Shown here: piece after piece, positions 44,516 through 53,269 of the stretch
Layout: the number at the start of each line of letters is the position of its first letter
Position numbering within the stretch: position 1 is the first letter of the stretch
Assembly: GCA_017557405.1 (NCBI GenBank)
Contig: JAFYYV010000039.1
Span: 53,844 to 117,843 of the forward strand
DNA from: Prevotella sp.
GTDB lineage: Bacteria; Bacteroidota; Bacteroidia; Bacteroidales; Bacteroidaceae
Reading direction: 5' to 3'
Length of the DNA: 64,000 nt
Made by a program: the position numbers and the translations under genes
Notes under the pieces: model-generated
Told to the model about the DNA's origin: nothing
Databases searched by the model: none
The model's input: the letters and a program-made list of their open reading frames with translations, nothing else

Positions 44516-45163
44516 CTATCGCGTCATGAGCTTCTCCAAATCCGAATCGGATTTACCAGATAGTTCATCGTTTTTGTAGAATTTAGTCAGCATGGTGGCA
44601 AAGACCTTATTGTCGTAGATGAAAACAAAGTCATAGAGGCCTGGTTCAACCTCCTCGTGATGCAGGTAGAAGGAGCCCCAATGAGCATTTTCTTCTGCGT
44701 CAGGGTCTTTGTTCAGGTCGAGTTGTTGAACATAACCTGGGGTTTCTTCGTTCAAAGTGTTATTCAGGTAGAAACCTTGGTCGGCATTGTGCTTGAACAC
44801 CATCACCTTGATGCCGGTGTTTGCGCTTGCTTCTGGATAAAACTCTACCCATTCACTAAGTTCAAAAACCGAGCGGATACCCTCTGTGGCGGCTGGCTGG
44901 CTGTTGAACTCAGTGCTGCCACTACGGTTGCCAGACAGGCTCAAGGCGGTCATGACGGGCTTTTCTCCCTCTTTGAGATTGACGAAATAGAGTTTGCCAA
45001 GAACCATTGTGTCTTGAACTTGCGTGTCTTGAACTTGCTCGGTGCTAGCATTACCAGCGTTGTTGTCGGGAGAGTTGGTTGCGTTTCCATTTGCACCATT
45101 TTTGCAGCCGACTGTCGAAAACAGGGCTATGACTGCGGTCAGGATTAAAGCGATTTTTTTCAT
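44516..45163 (-). CDS. hypothetical lipoprotein
   Basis: The 215-residue protein has a lipobox (IALFSTVGCKNG; lipidated Cys near 20), a Asn/Gln-rich linker with VQDTQVQDT and then an all-beta-looking domain (VLGKLYFVNLKEGEKPVM to HHEEVEPGLYDFVFIYD). No catalytic motif and no recognised family. It is monocistronic, with its own terminator, and divergent from glyA. Confidence 0.72.
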   Translation of the reverse strand: MKKIALILTAVIALFSTVGCKNGANGNATNSPDNNAGNASTEQVQDTQVQDTMVLGKLYFVNLKEGEKPVMTALSLSGNRSGSTEFNSQPAATEGIRSVFELSEWVEFYPEASANTGIKVMVFKHNADQGFYLNNTLNEETPGYVQQLDLNKDPDAEENAHWGSFYLHHEEVEPGLYDFVFIYDNKVFATMLTKFYKNDELSGKSDSDLEKLMTR

Positions 45164-45470
45164 ATACCTTCATTCAGCAACACTATCATTTTTATTAATT
45201 GAATGTTCTGAGCAACAAAAGTTGCTATGGTTTTTGCCAAGTCAGCTATTTCACTTGTCTTAGTGTTGCTATTAGGAAACAAGCAAAACTCTGATACGAC
45301 AGGGCAAAGATACAAAAAAAACGGAGTAAACCACACTTTTTGTCGGATTCTTTTCAATTAGTCACGATTTTCGACCACTCGACAATAATCGTTGGAAAAG
45401 TTTGCCCATTAAAATAAAAAGTAGTACCTTTGTGCGCACAAATCATAACCAACATCAACAAGCAAAGAAA
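45164..45470. other. 307-bp divergent promoter region
   Basis: It separates the lipoprotein gene and glyA. The glyA promoter is at 45401-45432. On the other side, CAAAGATA at 45303-45310 is a minus-strand TATCTTTG box, the likely promoter of the lipoprotein gene. No repeats or small genes are seen. Confidence 0.6.
45401..45432 (+). promoter_or_regulatory. promoter of glyA
   Basis: TTTG (45401-45404), 20 bp, then TACCTTTG (45425-45432), 38 bp before the glyA ATG. It supports the start at 45471 rather than upstream in-frame codons. Confidence 0.72.
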
Positions 45471-46751
45471 ATGAAAAGAGACAACTCCGTTTTCGAGTTA
45501 ATCGAGAAAGAACATCAGCGCCAACTGAAAGGCATCGAGCTGATTGCCAGTGAGAACTTCGTGAGCGACCAAGTGATGGAAGCCATGGGCAGTTATCTGA
45601 CTAACAAATACGCAGAGGGCTACCCCGGCAAGCGCTACTATGGCGGCTGCCAAGTGGTGGACGAGGTGGAGCAATTGGCCATCGACCGTGTTTGCAAACT
45701 CTTCGATGCAGAGTACGCCAACGTGCAACCTCACTCTGGCGCACAAGCCAACGCTGCCGTGCTGCTGGCCGTGTTAAAACCGGGCGACACCTTCATGGGA
45801 TTGAACCTCGCTCATGGTGGCCACCTCTCGCATGGTTCTCTCGTCAACACGAGCGGTATTCTCTATAAGCCCGTGGGTTACAATCTGAATCAAGAGACGG
45901 GTCGCGTCGATTACGATGAAATGGAGCAGCTCGCTCTGGAGCACAAGCCAAAGCTCATCATCGGTGGTGGCTCGGCCTATAGCCGCGAGTGGGATTACAA
46001 GCGCATGCGCGAGATTGCCGACAAGGTGGGCGCATTGCTGATGATCGATATGGCTCACCCCGCAGGCCTCATCGCTGCAGGTTTGTTGGAGAACCCCGTG
46101 AAATGGGCACACATCGTGACCTCGACCACTCATAAGACCTTGCGCGGTCCTCGTGGCGGCATCATCTTGATGGGCAAAGACTTTGAGAATCCTTGGGGTC
46201 TCACCACGCCGAAGGGACAGGTGAAGATGATGAGCCAACTTATCAACTCGGCTGTCTTCCCCGGTCAGCAAGGTGGTCCGCTGGAGCATGTCATCGCCGC
46301 CAAGGCCGTTGCTTTCGGTGAGGCTTTGCAACCCGAGTTCAAGGAGTGGGCAAAGCAGGTGCAGAAGAATGCCAAAGTGTTGGCCGACGAACTGGTCAAG
46401 CGTGGCTTTACCATCGTCAGCGGTGGAACCGACAACCACTCGATGCTCGTCGACCTGCGTTCGAAATATCCCGAGCTCACAGGTAAGGTGGCTGAGAACG
46501 CCCTTGTTGCAGCCGACATCACGGTGAACAAGAACATGGTACCCTTCGACAGCCGTTCTGCTTTCCAGACATCGGGTATCCGTCTGGGTACTCCTGCCAT
46601 CACCACACGTGGCGCGAAGGAAGACTTGATGGTCACCATCGCCGCTTTGATTGAGGAAGTGCTCAACGACCCCGAGAACGAGGAGGTGATTGCTAGCGTC
46701 CGTCAGCGCGTGAACGAGACAATGAAGAACTATCCGCTCTTCGCATATTAA
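45471..46751 (+). CDS. glyA: serine hydroxymethyltransferase
   Basis: GlyA interconverts serine and glycine with tetrahydrofolate and PLP. The 426-residue protein has the N-terminal [11 protein letters not shown] (about 22-32), [11 protein letters not shown] near 85, and the PLP-lysine motif [15 protein letters not shown] (about 222-236). The C-terminal [11 protein letters not shown] gives the substrate-carboxylate Arg. The length is standard. With metH it forms part of the one-carbon pathway, though at a distance. A hairpin follows at 46771-46805. Confidence 0.96.
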   Translation: MKRDNSVFELIEKEHQRQLKGIELIASENFVSDQVMEAMGSYLTNKYAEGYPGKRYYGGCQVVDEVEQLAIDRVCKLFDAEYANVQPHSGAQANAAVLLAVLKPGDTFMGLNLAHGGHLSHGSLVNTSGILYKPVGYNLNQETGRVDYDEMEQLALEHKPKLIIGGGSAYSREWDYKRMREIADKVGALLMIDMAHPAGLIAAGLLENPVKWAHIVTSTTHKTLRGPRGGIILMGKDFENPWGLTTPKGQVKMMSQLINSAVFPGQQGGPLEHVIAAKAVAFGEALQPEFKEWAKQVQKNAKVLADELVKRGFTIVSGGTDNHSMLVDLRSKYPELTGKVAENALVAADITVNKNMVPFDSRSAFQTSGIRLGTPAITTRGAKEDLMVTIAALIEEVLNDPENEEVIASVRQRVNETMKNYPLFAY

Positions 46752-46770
46752 TACGACTATATATAATAAT

Positions 46771-46805
46771 GTGGGGGCGATTCATCGGAATGAGCCCCCA
46801 CTTTT
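46771..46805 (+). terminator. terminator/attenuator after glyA
   Basis: GTGGGGGC (46771-46778) pairs with GCCCCCAC (46794-46801) and is followed by four T. The tail is short, so partial read-through to the next small gene is possible. Confidence 0.7.
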
Positions 46806-46811
46806 ACGTTT

Positions 46812-46973
46812 ATGCAAATAGCCATCATCGCCGTCATCCTCCTGCTATGCGTCGGCTACGCCGCCTACCGCACATACCGAGCCATCAAGCACGCCAAAGA
46901 CCCTTGCTATGGCTGCGAGGGATGTGCTTTGCGCGACCAACTGAAGAACGAATCGTGCCCCAAACGAAAATAA
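46812..46973 (+). CDS. Cys-rich single-helix mini protein (FeoB-associated type)
   Basis: The frame encodes 53 residues: one hydrophobic helix (MQIAIIAVILLLCVGYAAY) and a soluble tail with four Cys, DPCYGCEGCALRDQ then SCPKRK. This is the form of the FeoB-associated Cys-rich membrane proteins, but no feoB is next to it here. The Cys set could bind Fe or Zn. It lies between the glyA terminator and the tRNA promoter and may depend on read-through. Confidence 0.72.
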   Translation: MQIAIIAVILLLCVGYAAYRTYRAIKHAKDPCYGCEGCALRDQLKNESCPKRK

Positions 46974-47014
46974 AGGGGGAAAAACGGGAAAAATCAAAAA
47001 AAACGCGGAAAACA

Positions 47015-47046
47015 TTTGGAGGTATCAAAAAATAATTGTACCTTTG
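47015..47046 (+). promoter_or_regulatory. promoter of the tRNA cluster
   Basis: TTTG (47015-47018), 20 bp, then TACCTTTG (47039-47046). It lies 51 bp before tRNA-Ser. Confidence 0.72.
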
Positions 47047-47096
47047 CATCCGCATTTGAGAAACAATGCTCTGGTTAATTCAGAACCAACCGGTAA

Positions 47097-47183
47097 GGAA
47101 GTTTGGGTGAGTGGCTGAAACCAGCAGTTTGCTAAACTGCCGTGCGGGTTACCGTACCGGGGGTTCGAATCCCCCAGCTTCCG
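47097..47183 (+). tRNA. tRNA-Ser(GCT)
   Basis: The 87-nt cloverleaf has acceptor GGAAGTT/AGCTTCC, anticodon GCT (47131-47133), a long variable arm (GTGCGGGTTACCGTAC) as in serine tRNAs and T loop GTTCGAATC. CCA is not encoded. Confidence 0.93.
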
Positions 47184-47222
47184 CAAGGAAAGGGGATGTT
47201 CTCTCAAATAGCAGGGCTAACT

Positions 47223-47297
47223 GGTCGGTTCATCTAACGGTTAGGATACAAGATTCTCAATCTTGGCATAAGGGTTCGATTCCCTTACCGACTACCA
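47223..47297 (+). tRNA. tRNA-Glu(CTC)
   Basis: Acceptor GGTCGGT pairs with ACCGACT, D arm region CATCTAACGGTTAGGATAC, anticodon loop TTCTCAA with anticodon CTC (47256-47258), and T loop GTTCGATTC. CCA is encoded (47295-47297). The 5' end pair would be G-T. Confidence 0.85.
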
Positions 47298-47298
47298 G

Positions 47299-47372
47299 GG
47301 TGCGTTAGTTCAGTAGGTTAGAATGCCTGCCTGTCACGCAGGAGGTCACGAGTTCGAGTCTCGTACGCACCG
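47299..47372 (+). tRNA. tRNA-Asp(GTC)
   Basis: Acceptor GGTGCGT pairs with ACGCACC, D region TAGTTCAGTAGGTTAGAAT, anticodon GTC (47333-47335) and T loop GTTCGAGTC. It begins one base after the CCA of tRNA-Glu. Confidence 0.93.
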
Positions 47373-47384
47373 CTGAAAGAGAAG

Positions 47385-47418
47385 AATCGGCAAGTTTCAA
47401 CGCTTGCCGATTTTTTTT
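47385..47418 (+). terminator. terminator of the tRNA cluster
   Basis: AATCGGCAAG (47385-47394) pairs with CTTGCCGATT (47403-47412) and runs into eight T. Confidence 0.9.
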
Positions 47419-47432
47419 GTTACAAAAGAGTT

Positions 47433-47463
47433 GCCAATTTCGTGTTTTTTCATTATCTTTGTC
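47433..47463 (+). promoter_or_regulatory. promoter of uvrA
   Basis: TTG (47433-47435), 20 bp, then TATCTTTG (47456-47463), 22 bp before the ATG at 47486. Confidence 0.72.
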
Positions 47464-47485
47464 ATTTAAAACGAAATCATCGTCT

Positions 47486-50296
47486 ATGAGCGAATATATA
47501 GAAGTGAAAGGTGCGCGGGTGAACAACCTGAAGAACGTGAGCGTGCGCATTCCCCGCAACCAGTTCGTCGTCGTTGCCGGCGTGTCTGGGTCGGGCAAGT
47601 CGTCGTTGGCTTTCGACACGCTTTATGCTGAAGGCCAGCGTCGCTATGTGGAGTCGCTTTCATCGTATGCCCGTCAGTTTCTGGGGCGTATGAGTAAACC
47701 CGAATGCGACTTCATCAAAGGACTCCCTCCCGCCATCGCCATCGAACAGAAGACCATCGCACGCAATCCGCGTTCCACGGTGGGCACATCAACGGAGATT
47801 TATGAATACATGCGGCTGTTGTTCGCTCGCATCGGCAAGACCTATTCGCCGATTTCCGGAGAGGAGGTGAAGAAGCATTCAACGGAGGACATCGTGAAAT
47901 GTGTGGAGCAGTTCTCCATTGGTACTCGTTTCGTTGTACTCGCTCCCTTGCACATTGTGGAAGGCCGTACGCTGAAGCAGCAACTCGAAACGGAAATCAA
48001 GCAAGGCTACTCACGCCTGTGGATGAATGGCGAGGCCGTCCGAATAGAAGACTATCTGCAGTCGCTCAGCGAATCGAACGAAGCATCAGAAGACCTTTGG
48101 TTGCTCATCGACCGCATGTCAGTTGACAAAGGGAAAGACGCCATCTCACGACTCATCGATTCTGCCGAAACCGCCATGTATGAAGGAAACGGCATGTGTC
48201 GCTTGGAGTTCCCACCATCGGGCATCGCCTACGATTTCTCCACTCGTTTCGAGGCTGACGGCATCACTTTCGAAGAACCCAACGACAACATGTTCTCGTT
48301 CAATTCGCCATTGGGTGCATGTCCTCAATGCGAAGGCTTCGGGCGTGTCATCGGCATCGACGAACGGATGGTGATTCCCAACTCGTCGCTCAGCGTTTAC
48401 GATGGATGTGTGCAATGCTGGCATGGCGACAAGATGGGCATGTGGAAGGAAGAGTTCTGTCGGCGCGCCATGAAAGACGACTTCCCCATCTTCAAACCCT
48501 ACTACGAGCTCTCGCTTCAGGAGAAGGACATGCTTTGGCACGGACTTCCCTCCGAACGTCATCGTGACATTCACGAGCAAATCAGCATCGATGCCTTTTT
48601 CCAGATGGTGAAGGAGAACCAATACAAGATCCAATACCGCGTGATGATGAGTCGCTATCGCGGCAAGACCACCTGCCCCACTTGTCATGGAACGAGATTG
48701 AAGAAGGAGGCCACATGGGTGAAAATCGGAGGCAAGAGCATCACCGACTTGGTGGAGATGCCCATCGTGAACCTTCACGAATGGTTCACCCACTTGCAAC
48801 TCGACGAACACGACGCTGAAGTGGCAAAGCGATTGTTGGTGGAAATCAAGAACCGACTGCAATTCCTTGTGGAAGTGGGACTAGGCTATCTCACGCTGAA
48901 CCGTCAGTCGAATACGTTGAGTGGTGGTGAGAGCCAACGTATCAACCTGACGACATCGTTGGGAAGCTCGCTCGTAGGGTCACTCTACATCCTCGACGAA
49001 CCCAGCATCGGACTTCATAGTCGCGACACGGGGCGATTGATTCACGTATTGAAGGAGTTGCAATCATTGGGCAACACGGTCATTGTGGTGGAACACGACG
49101 AAGAGATTATGCGAGCCGCAGATTACCTGATTGACGTGGGGCCTGATGCCGGACGACTGGGTGGAGAGATTGTCTTCGAGGGCGATTCGACGACCATCGA
49201 CAAAGCATCGGTGGAGGCCTATCCTCGTTCATATACTGTGAAATACCTGACAGGCACCGAAACCATCGAGGTTCCTACTTCGCGTCGTCCTTGGAACATG
49301 TTCATCGAGTTGAAAGGTTGTCGCATGAACAACCTGAAAGGCATCGATGTGAAATTCCCACTTAATGTGTTCACCGTTGTCACAGGCGTCAGTGGCTCGG
49401 GCAAATCGTCGTTGGTAAAAGGAATCCTCTTCCCAGCCTTGAAACGCCATCTCGACGAAGTGGCCGATGCACCTGGCGAGTACATCTCCATCGAAGGCGA
49501 CTGGCAACAAATCAAGCACGTGGAGTTCGTCGACCAGAACCCCATCGGCAAGAGCTCGCGTTCGAATCCCGCCACCTATGTGAAAGCCTATGAGGCCATC
49601 CGCCAACTCTTTGCTGAGCAGACCTTGGCGAAGCAAATGGGCTTCTCGCCCCAGTATTTCTCGTTCAATGCCGATGGTGGACGATGCGAAGAATGTAAGG
49701 GTGCGGGCGTGATTACGGTGGAGATGCAGTTCATGGCCGACTTGGAACTAGAGTGCGAAGCCTGTCATGGGCAACGTTTCAAGCGCGACATCCTCGACGT
49801 AAGATACAACGGCAAGAACATCAACGATGTGTTGAACATGACCGTCTCAGAAGCCATAGAGTTCTTCAGCGAAGGAAACCAAAAGCAGATTGTCGACAAG
49901 CTGAAGCCATTGCAAGACGTTGGCTTAGGTTACATCAAGATGGGACAGAATTCATCGACCTTGTCGGGTGGTGAGAACCAACGTGTGAAGTTGGCTTATT
50001 TCATTGGTCAAGAACGCCAAGACCCCACCTTGTTCATCTTCGACGAGCCCACCACAGGTCTCCACTTCCACGACATCAAACGCTTGTTGGCTGCCTTCTC
50101 CGCCCTCATCGAAAGAGGACATAGCGTGATTGTCATCGAGCACAATTTGGACGTCATCAAATGCGCCGACCACATCATCGACCTCGGTCCTGAAGGTGGC
50201 AATCGTGGGGGCAACATCGTGTGCGCCGGCACGCCCGAGATGGTAGCCGAATGCAAGGAAAGTCTGACAGGCAAATACTTGAAAGAAAAGCTATAA
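47486..50296 (+). CDS. uvrA: excinuclease ABC subunit A
   Basis: UvrA finds DNA damage in nucleotide excision repair. The ATG at 47486 gives 936 residues, MSEYIEVKGARVNNLKNVSV. Walker A motifs are GVSGSGKSSLAFDTL (about 34) and GVSGSGKSSLVKG (about 635). Signatures LSGGESQR and LSGGENQR and zinc pairs CPQCEGFG and CEECKGAG...CEACHGQR are present. The frame extends upstream to 47417 but the promoter at 47433-47463 rules that out. The GT2 gene follows after 5 bp. Confidence 0.95.
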   Translation: MSEYIEVKGARVNNLKNVSVRIPRNQFVVVAGVSGSGKSSLAFDTLYAEGQRRYVESLSSYARQFLGRMSKPECDFIKGLPPAIAIEQKTIARNPRSTVGTSTEIYEYMRLLFARIGKTYSPISGEEVKKHSTEDIVKCVEQFSIGTRFVVLAPLHIVEGRTLKQQLETEIKQGYSRLWMNGEAVRIEDYLQSLSESNEASEDLWLLIDRMSVDKGKDAISRLIDSAETAMYEGNGMCRLEFPPSGIAYDFSTRFEADGITFEEPNDNMFSFNSPLGACPQCEGFGRVIGIDERMVIPNSSLSVYDGCVQCWHGDKMGMWKEEFCRRAMKDDFPIFKPYYELSLQEKDMLWHGLPSERHRDIHEQISIDAFFQMVKENQYKIQYRVMMSRYRGKTTCPTCHGTRLKKEATWVKIGGKSITDLVEMPIVNLHEWFTHLQLDEHDAEVAKRLLVEIKNRLQFLVEVGLGYLTLNRQSNTLSGGESQRINLTTSLGSSLVGSLYILDEPSIGLHSRDTGRLIHVLKELQSLGNTVIVVEHDEEIMRAADYLIDVGPDAGRLGGEIVFEGDSTTIDKASVEAYPRSYTVKYLTGTETIEVPTSRRPWNMFIELKGCRMNNLKGIDVKFPLNVFTVVTGVSGSGKSSLVKGILFPALKRHLDEVADAPGEYISIEGDWQQIKHVEFVDQNPIGKSSRSNPATYVKAYEAIRQLFAEQTLAKQMGFSPQYFSFNADGGRCEECKGAGVITVEMQFMADLELECEACHGQRFKRDILDVRYNGKNINDVLNMTVSEAIEFFSEGNQKQIVDKLKPLQDVGLGYIKMGQNSSTLSGGENQRVKLAYFIGQERQDPTLFIFDEPTTGLHFHDIKRLLAAFSALIERGHSVIVIEHNLDVIKCADHIIDLGPEGGNRGGNIVCAGTPEMVAECKESLTGKYLKEKL

Positions 50297-50301
50297 GGAA
50301 T

Positions 50302-51201
50302 ATGAAGAAAAGCCTCTCGATACTCATCCCGACGTTCAACGACACTTGTCTGCAATTGGTGAGACAACTGAACGAGCAAGCCACCCACATCGATGGGTTG
50401 GCATATGAGATATTAGTGGCTGACGATGGCTCGACCGATGCTTCGGTGGTGGAGACGAACCAACAAATCAATTCCCTACCCCATTGCCGTTTCATCCGCC
50501 GTGAGGAGAACGTGGGCCGTTCGACCATCCGCAACATCCTAGCAAAGACGGCTCAATACGAATGGTTGTTGTTCGTTGATAGCGACATGAGTGTGGCAAG
50601 GGAAGACTTTATCAAGAAATACGTTGAAACCGAAGGCTCCAACCTCTATGGCGGATACATTGTGACAGGCGACGAGAGGCAACTGGAAGGTAACCTGAGG
50701 TTCATCTATGAGAAGAAAGCCGAAGGGGCACACACCTTCGACCGACGCCAACAGAATCCCTATGCCGACTTCCATACCTCAAACTTCCTCATCGATCGCA
50801 CGCTGTACGAGCAACATCCGTTGGATACTCGCTTCCGACATTACGGCTACGAAGACGTATTGATGGGAAAAGAACTCCAGCAAGCAGACATCCACATCAC
50901 GCACATCGACAATCCGTTGGCATTTGCCACCTTTGAAGACAACCCACACTTCGTAGAGAAGACGGAAGAGGGATTGCGGACATTGGCGGCCTTCAAAGAC
51001 GAATTGGAAGGTTACTCGCGTCTCTTGGCTTTTGCACTAAAAGCGAAACGCACGGGAATCAACAAAATCATCACGTTCGTTTACAAAAGAATGAGCGAGA
51101 GATGGCGCAACAATCTTTGCGGAAACCATCCATCGCTCAGTATTTTCAAGTGGTATAAACTGGGGTATTTGCTTCAGTTGCTTGCGAAAGAACAAGCATA
51201 G
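50302..51201 (+). CDS. family 2 glycosyltransferase
   Basis: From the ATG at 50302 the product is 299 residues: SLSILIPTFNDTC opens a GT-A fold, ILVADDGSTDASV (about 36) is the nucleotide-sugar Asp region and LLFVDSDMSVARED (about 93) is the DXD-like motif. YADFHTSNFLIDRTLYEQHPLD and YGYEDVLMGKEL (about 195) carry the catalytic acids. No TM segment is clear. Donor and acceptor are unknown. It probably shares the uvrA transcript. Confidence 0.85.
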   Translation: MKKSLSILIPTFNDTCLQLVRQLNEQATHIDGLAYEILVADDGSTDASVVETNQQINSLPHCRFIRREENVGRSTIRNILAKTAQYEWLLFVDSDMSVAREDFIKKYVETEGSNLYGGYIVTGDERQLEGNLRFIYEKKAEGAHTFDRRQQNPYADFHTSNFLIDRTLYEQHPLDTRFRHYGYEDVLMGKELQQADIHITHIDNPLAFATFEDNPHFVEKTEEGLRTLAAFKDELEGYSRLLAFALKAKRTGINKIITFVYKRMSERWRNNLCGNHPSLSIFKWYKLGYLLQLLAKEQA

Positions 51202-51204
51202 AGT

Positions 51205-52008
51205 TCATTCCAACTCAAATACTCCCGACGGTGTCTTGCGTTTCAAGACATCAAGTTGGAAGTCCTTACCCGCTATAATACCATAACTCCTCAAGTATTG
51301 CTCCACCGACTTGCGTGCGAGTTCAGGATGGTTGTTCTCCTCACTCAGATGGCACAACCACACGTGCTTTAGTCGCGTGGTAGCATTCTCGGCAATCGCC
51401 TTCGCGCACTCCTCGTTGGCCAGGTGCCCCTCAGGACTCATGATGCGCTCCTTCAAATGAGCGGGATAAGGACCTGCCTTCAACATCTCGACATCGTAGT
51501 TGGCCTCCAACACCAGATAGTCACACTCGCCAATCATCTGCTTCATCTCGTCGGTCACATGCCCCACATCGGTCATGATGCAAAACACGATGTCCTTGTA
51601 GCAGATGCGATAGCCCACGTTATCGGTGCTATCATGAGGAACATGGAAAGGTGTGATTTCGAAATCGTCGAGTTGGAAACTCCTCCCTACCTCAATGATT
51701 TTAACCAGGCTGGGATGTATCTTGTGTCGCACGCAATAGTTCTTGCTTATCCCCACATGCACCTTGTGCGTGGAATAAACAGGTAGATTATAATCTTTAC
51801 TGACACTTCCCACGGATTTAACGTGGTCGGCATGATCGTGGGTAACAAGTATAGTCTTTACTGATGACAGCGATAATCCGTATTCGCGGAAATATTTCTT
51901 CAACGAGCGCGTGCCTATGCCCACATCTATAATGAACCCGCCGTTCTCGGTGCAAAAGAAATAGCAGTTCCCACTACTACCGCTGCCGAATGATATAAAT
52001 TTCAGCAT
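51205..52008 (-). CDS. metallo-beta-lactamase-fold hydrolase (YycJ/WalJ-like)
   Basis: The ATG at 52008 gives 267 residues, MLKFISFGSGSSGNCYFF, the standard YycJ opening. ILVTHDHADHV (about 55) is the dinuclear metal motif, CIMTDVGHV (about 145) and WLCHLSEENNHPE (about 218) provide other ligands. Members are predicted nucleases or regulators of cell-wall homeostasis. It is convergent with the glycosyltransferase gene, the two stops being 3 bp apart. Confidence 0.88.
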   Translation of the reverse strand: MLKFISFGSGSSGNCYFFCTENGGFIIDVGIGTRSLKKYFREYGLSLSSVKTILVTHDHADHVKSVGSVSKDYNLPVYSTHKVHVGISKNYCVRHKIHPSLVKIIEVGRSFQLDDFEITPFHVPHDSTDNVGYRICYKDIVFCIMTDVGHVTDEMKQMIGECDYLVLEANYDVEMLKAGPYPAHLKERIMSPEGHLANEECAKAIAENATTRLKHVWLCHLSEENNHPELARKSVEQYLRSYGIIAGKDFQLDVLKRKTPSGVFELE

Positions 52009-52044
52009 TTTGGTTGTTATTTTGCACAAAAATAAACAAAAGGC

Positions 52045-52075
52045 TTGAATTAACCAAAGTTTTTATCTACCTTTG
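52045..52075 (+). promoter_or_regulatory. promoter of the 52.1-kb lipoprotein gene
   Basis: TTG (52045-52047), 20 bp, then TACCTTTG (52068-52075). It supports the ATG at 52097. Confidence 0.68.
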
Positions 52076-52096
52076 TCCAAATTTAATGTTTTTAAT

Positions 52097-52588
52097 ATGA
52101 AATTTAATATTCAAAAAGCACAAAGGAATTCCCTTCTATGGTCTCTCGGCTTTGCCATTCTGGTGATTTCGAGCACGGCTTTTGCTTCGTGCAACAACAA
52201 ACCTGAACAACGGGATGTGCCACTCGAGGAACGCGTGGATTCGTTTGCCTACACCTACTTCAATTGGCAATTCCACAAGGCCATCAACTATGTGACTCCT
52301 GAGTCGGAGAAATGGATCAGATATGCTGCCAGCCAAGTACACAAGGCCGACCTGAAAATCATCAACGAACAAGAAGAGAAGGCGCAGATAGAGATAGAGG
52401 AAATCGAACACCTGAACGACACGTTGGCGAGAATACGTCTGAACGTCCACAACTACATGCGGATGGACACAATAGGCAACGCTGGAAGAATGATTGACAA
52501 CGCCCGATTCACCTTGTTCGCCAGATATCAAACAGAGGGCAAGAAATGGATGATTCACCTGACAGATCTGCCTAGACATGAAAAATGA
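52097..52588 (+). CDS. hypothetical lipoprotein (163 aa)
   Basis: It has a lipoprotein signal (LLWSLGFAILVISSTAFASC; lipidated Cys near 31) and a soluble domain with a charged helix (NEQEEKAQIEIEEIEHLND) and strands such as RIRLNVHNYMRMD and RFTLFARYQTEGKKWMI. The end pattern resembles small NTF2-like or DUF4878-type lipoproteins, but I cannot assign it firmly. It has its own promoter. Confidence 0.72.
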   Translation: MKFNIQKAQRNSLLWSLGFAILVISSTAFASCNNKPEQRDVPLEERVDSFAYTYFNWQFHKAINYVTPESEKWIRYAASQVHKADLKIINEQEEKAQIEIEEIEHLNDTLARIRLNVHNYMRMDTIGNAGRMIDNARFTLFARYQTEGKKWMIHLTDLPRHEK

Positions 52589-52619
52589 TGCTTCACGATA
52601 AAAAATTCGCCCCGATGTC

Positions 52620-52650
52620 TTGCGACTTTCATGTTTTTCAATTATATTTG
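52620..52650 (+). promoter_or_regulatory. promoter of the 52.7-kb acidic protein gene
   Basis: TTG (52620-52622), 20 bp, then TATATTTG (52643-52650), 30 bp before the ATG at 52680. Confidence 0.65.
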
Positions 52651-52679
52651 CATCATCATAAATGATATACCTAAATAAA

Positions 52680-53120
52680 ATGAAAGCAACCGAACAAACC
52701 ATCCAACAGATTGAACGCGCCATCAGAAAGATAGCGCAGAAATATCCAGCCAACGATGAAACGTCAGTCCTGACCGACGTTCATTTGCGTGTGACCCAAG
52801 ATAGTGGTGAGATGGTGGCATTCGACGATGATGACCAGGAAATCAATCGTTGCGTGATTGAGCAATGGATTGACAACAAAGACGAGAACTTCTACGAGGA
52901 CGTCACACAGATTCTTCGCAACTCACTCAAGAACCTTCACGATGTGGTCGACAACCTCGGCATCATGAAGCCCTATGGTTTCGTGTTGGAAGACGACGAC
53001 AAGGAAGCCATCGCCGAGTTATATTTGGCTGACGACGACACCGTCATCATCGGTGGCGAGTTGATGGAGAACCTGGACGAAGAGCTCGACTCCTTCCTCG
53101 ACAACCTGTTGAAAGACTAA
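52680..53120 (+). CDS. acidic conserved hypothetical protein (146 aa)
   Basis: The soluble, strongly acidic protein begins with a helix (MKATEQTIQQIERAIRKIAQK), followed by a strand-rich part (SVLTDVHLRVTQDSGEMVAFDDDDQEI) and an acidic tail (NLDEELDSFLDNLLKD). No recognised family, no signal peptide. It ends at the hairpin terminator at 53205-53242. Confidence 0.68.
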   Translation: MKATEQTIQQIERAIRKIAQKYPANDETSVLTDVHLRVTQDSGEMVAFDDDDQEINRCVIEQWIDNKDENFYEDVTQILRNSLKNLHDVVDNLGIMKPYGFVLEDDDKEAIAELYLADDDTVIIGGELMENLDEELDSFLDNLLKD

Positions 53121-53204
53121 CCCGGAAAAGACGCTACACTACAAGCAAAGACTGTATATATCCCGACTATTCGTAAAAACAAAAACGATTCTTCGAAAAC
53201 GAAA

Positions 53205-53242
53205 ATGCAAGAAAAGCAATACCGCCTTTCTTGCATTTTTTC
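53205..53242 (+). terminator. terminator after the acidic protein gene
   Basis: ATGCAAGAAA (53205-53214) pairs with TTTCTTGCAT (53227-53236) and six T follow. It may also serve the convergent gene. Confidence 0.8.
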
Positions 53243-53269
53243 ATGATCCTTTCACTATTCGTTGAATTC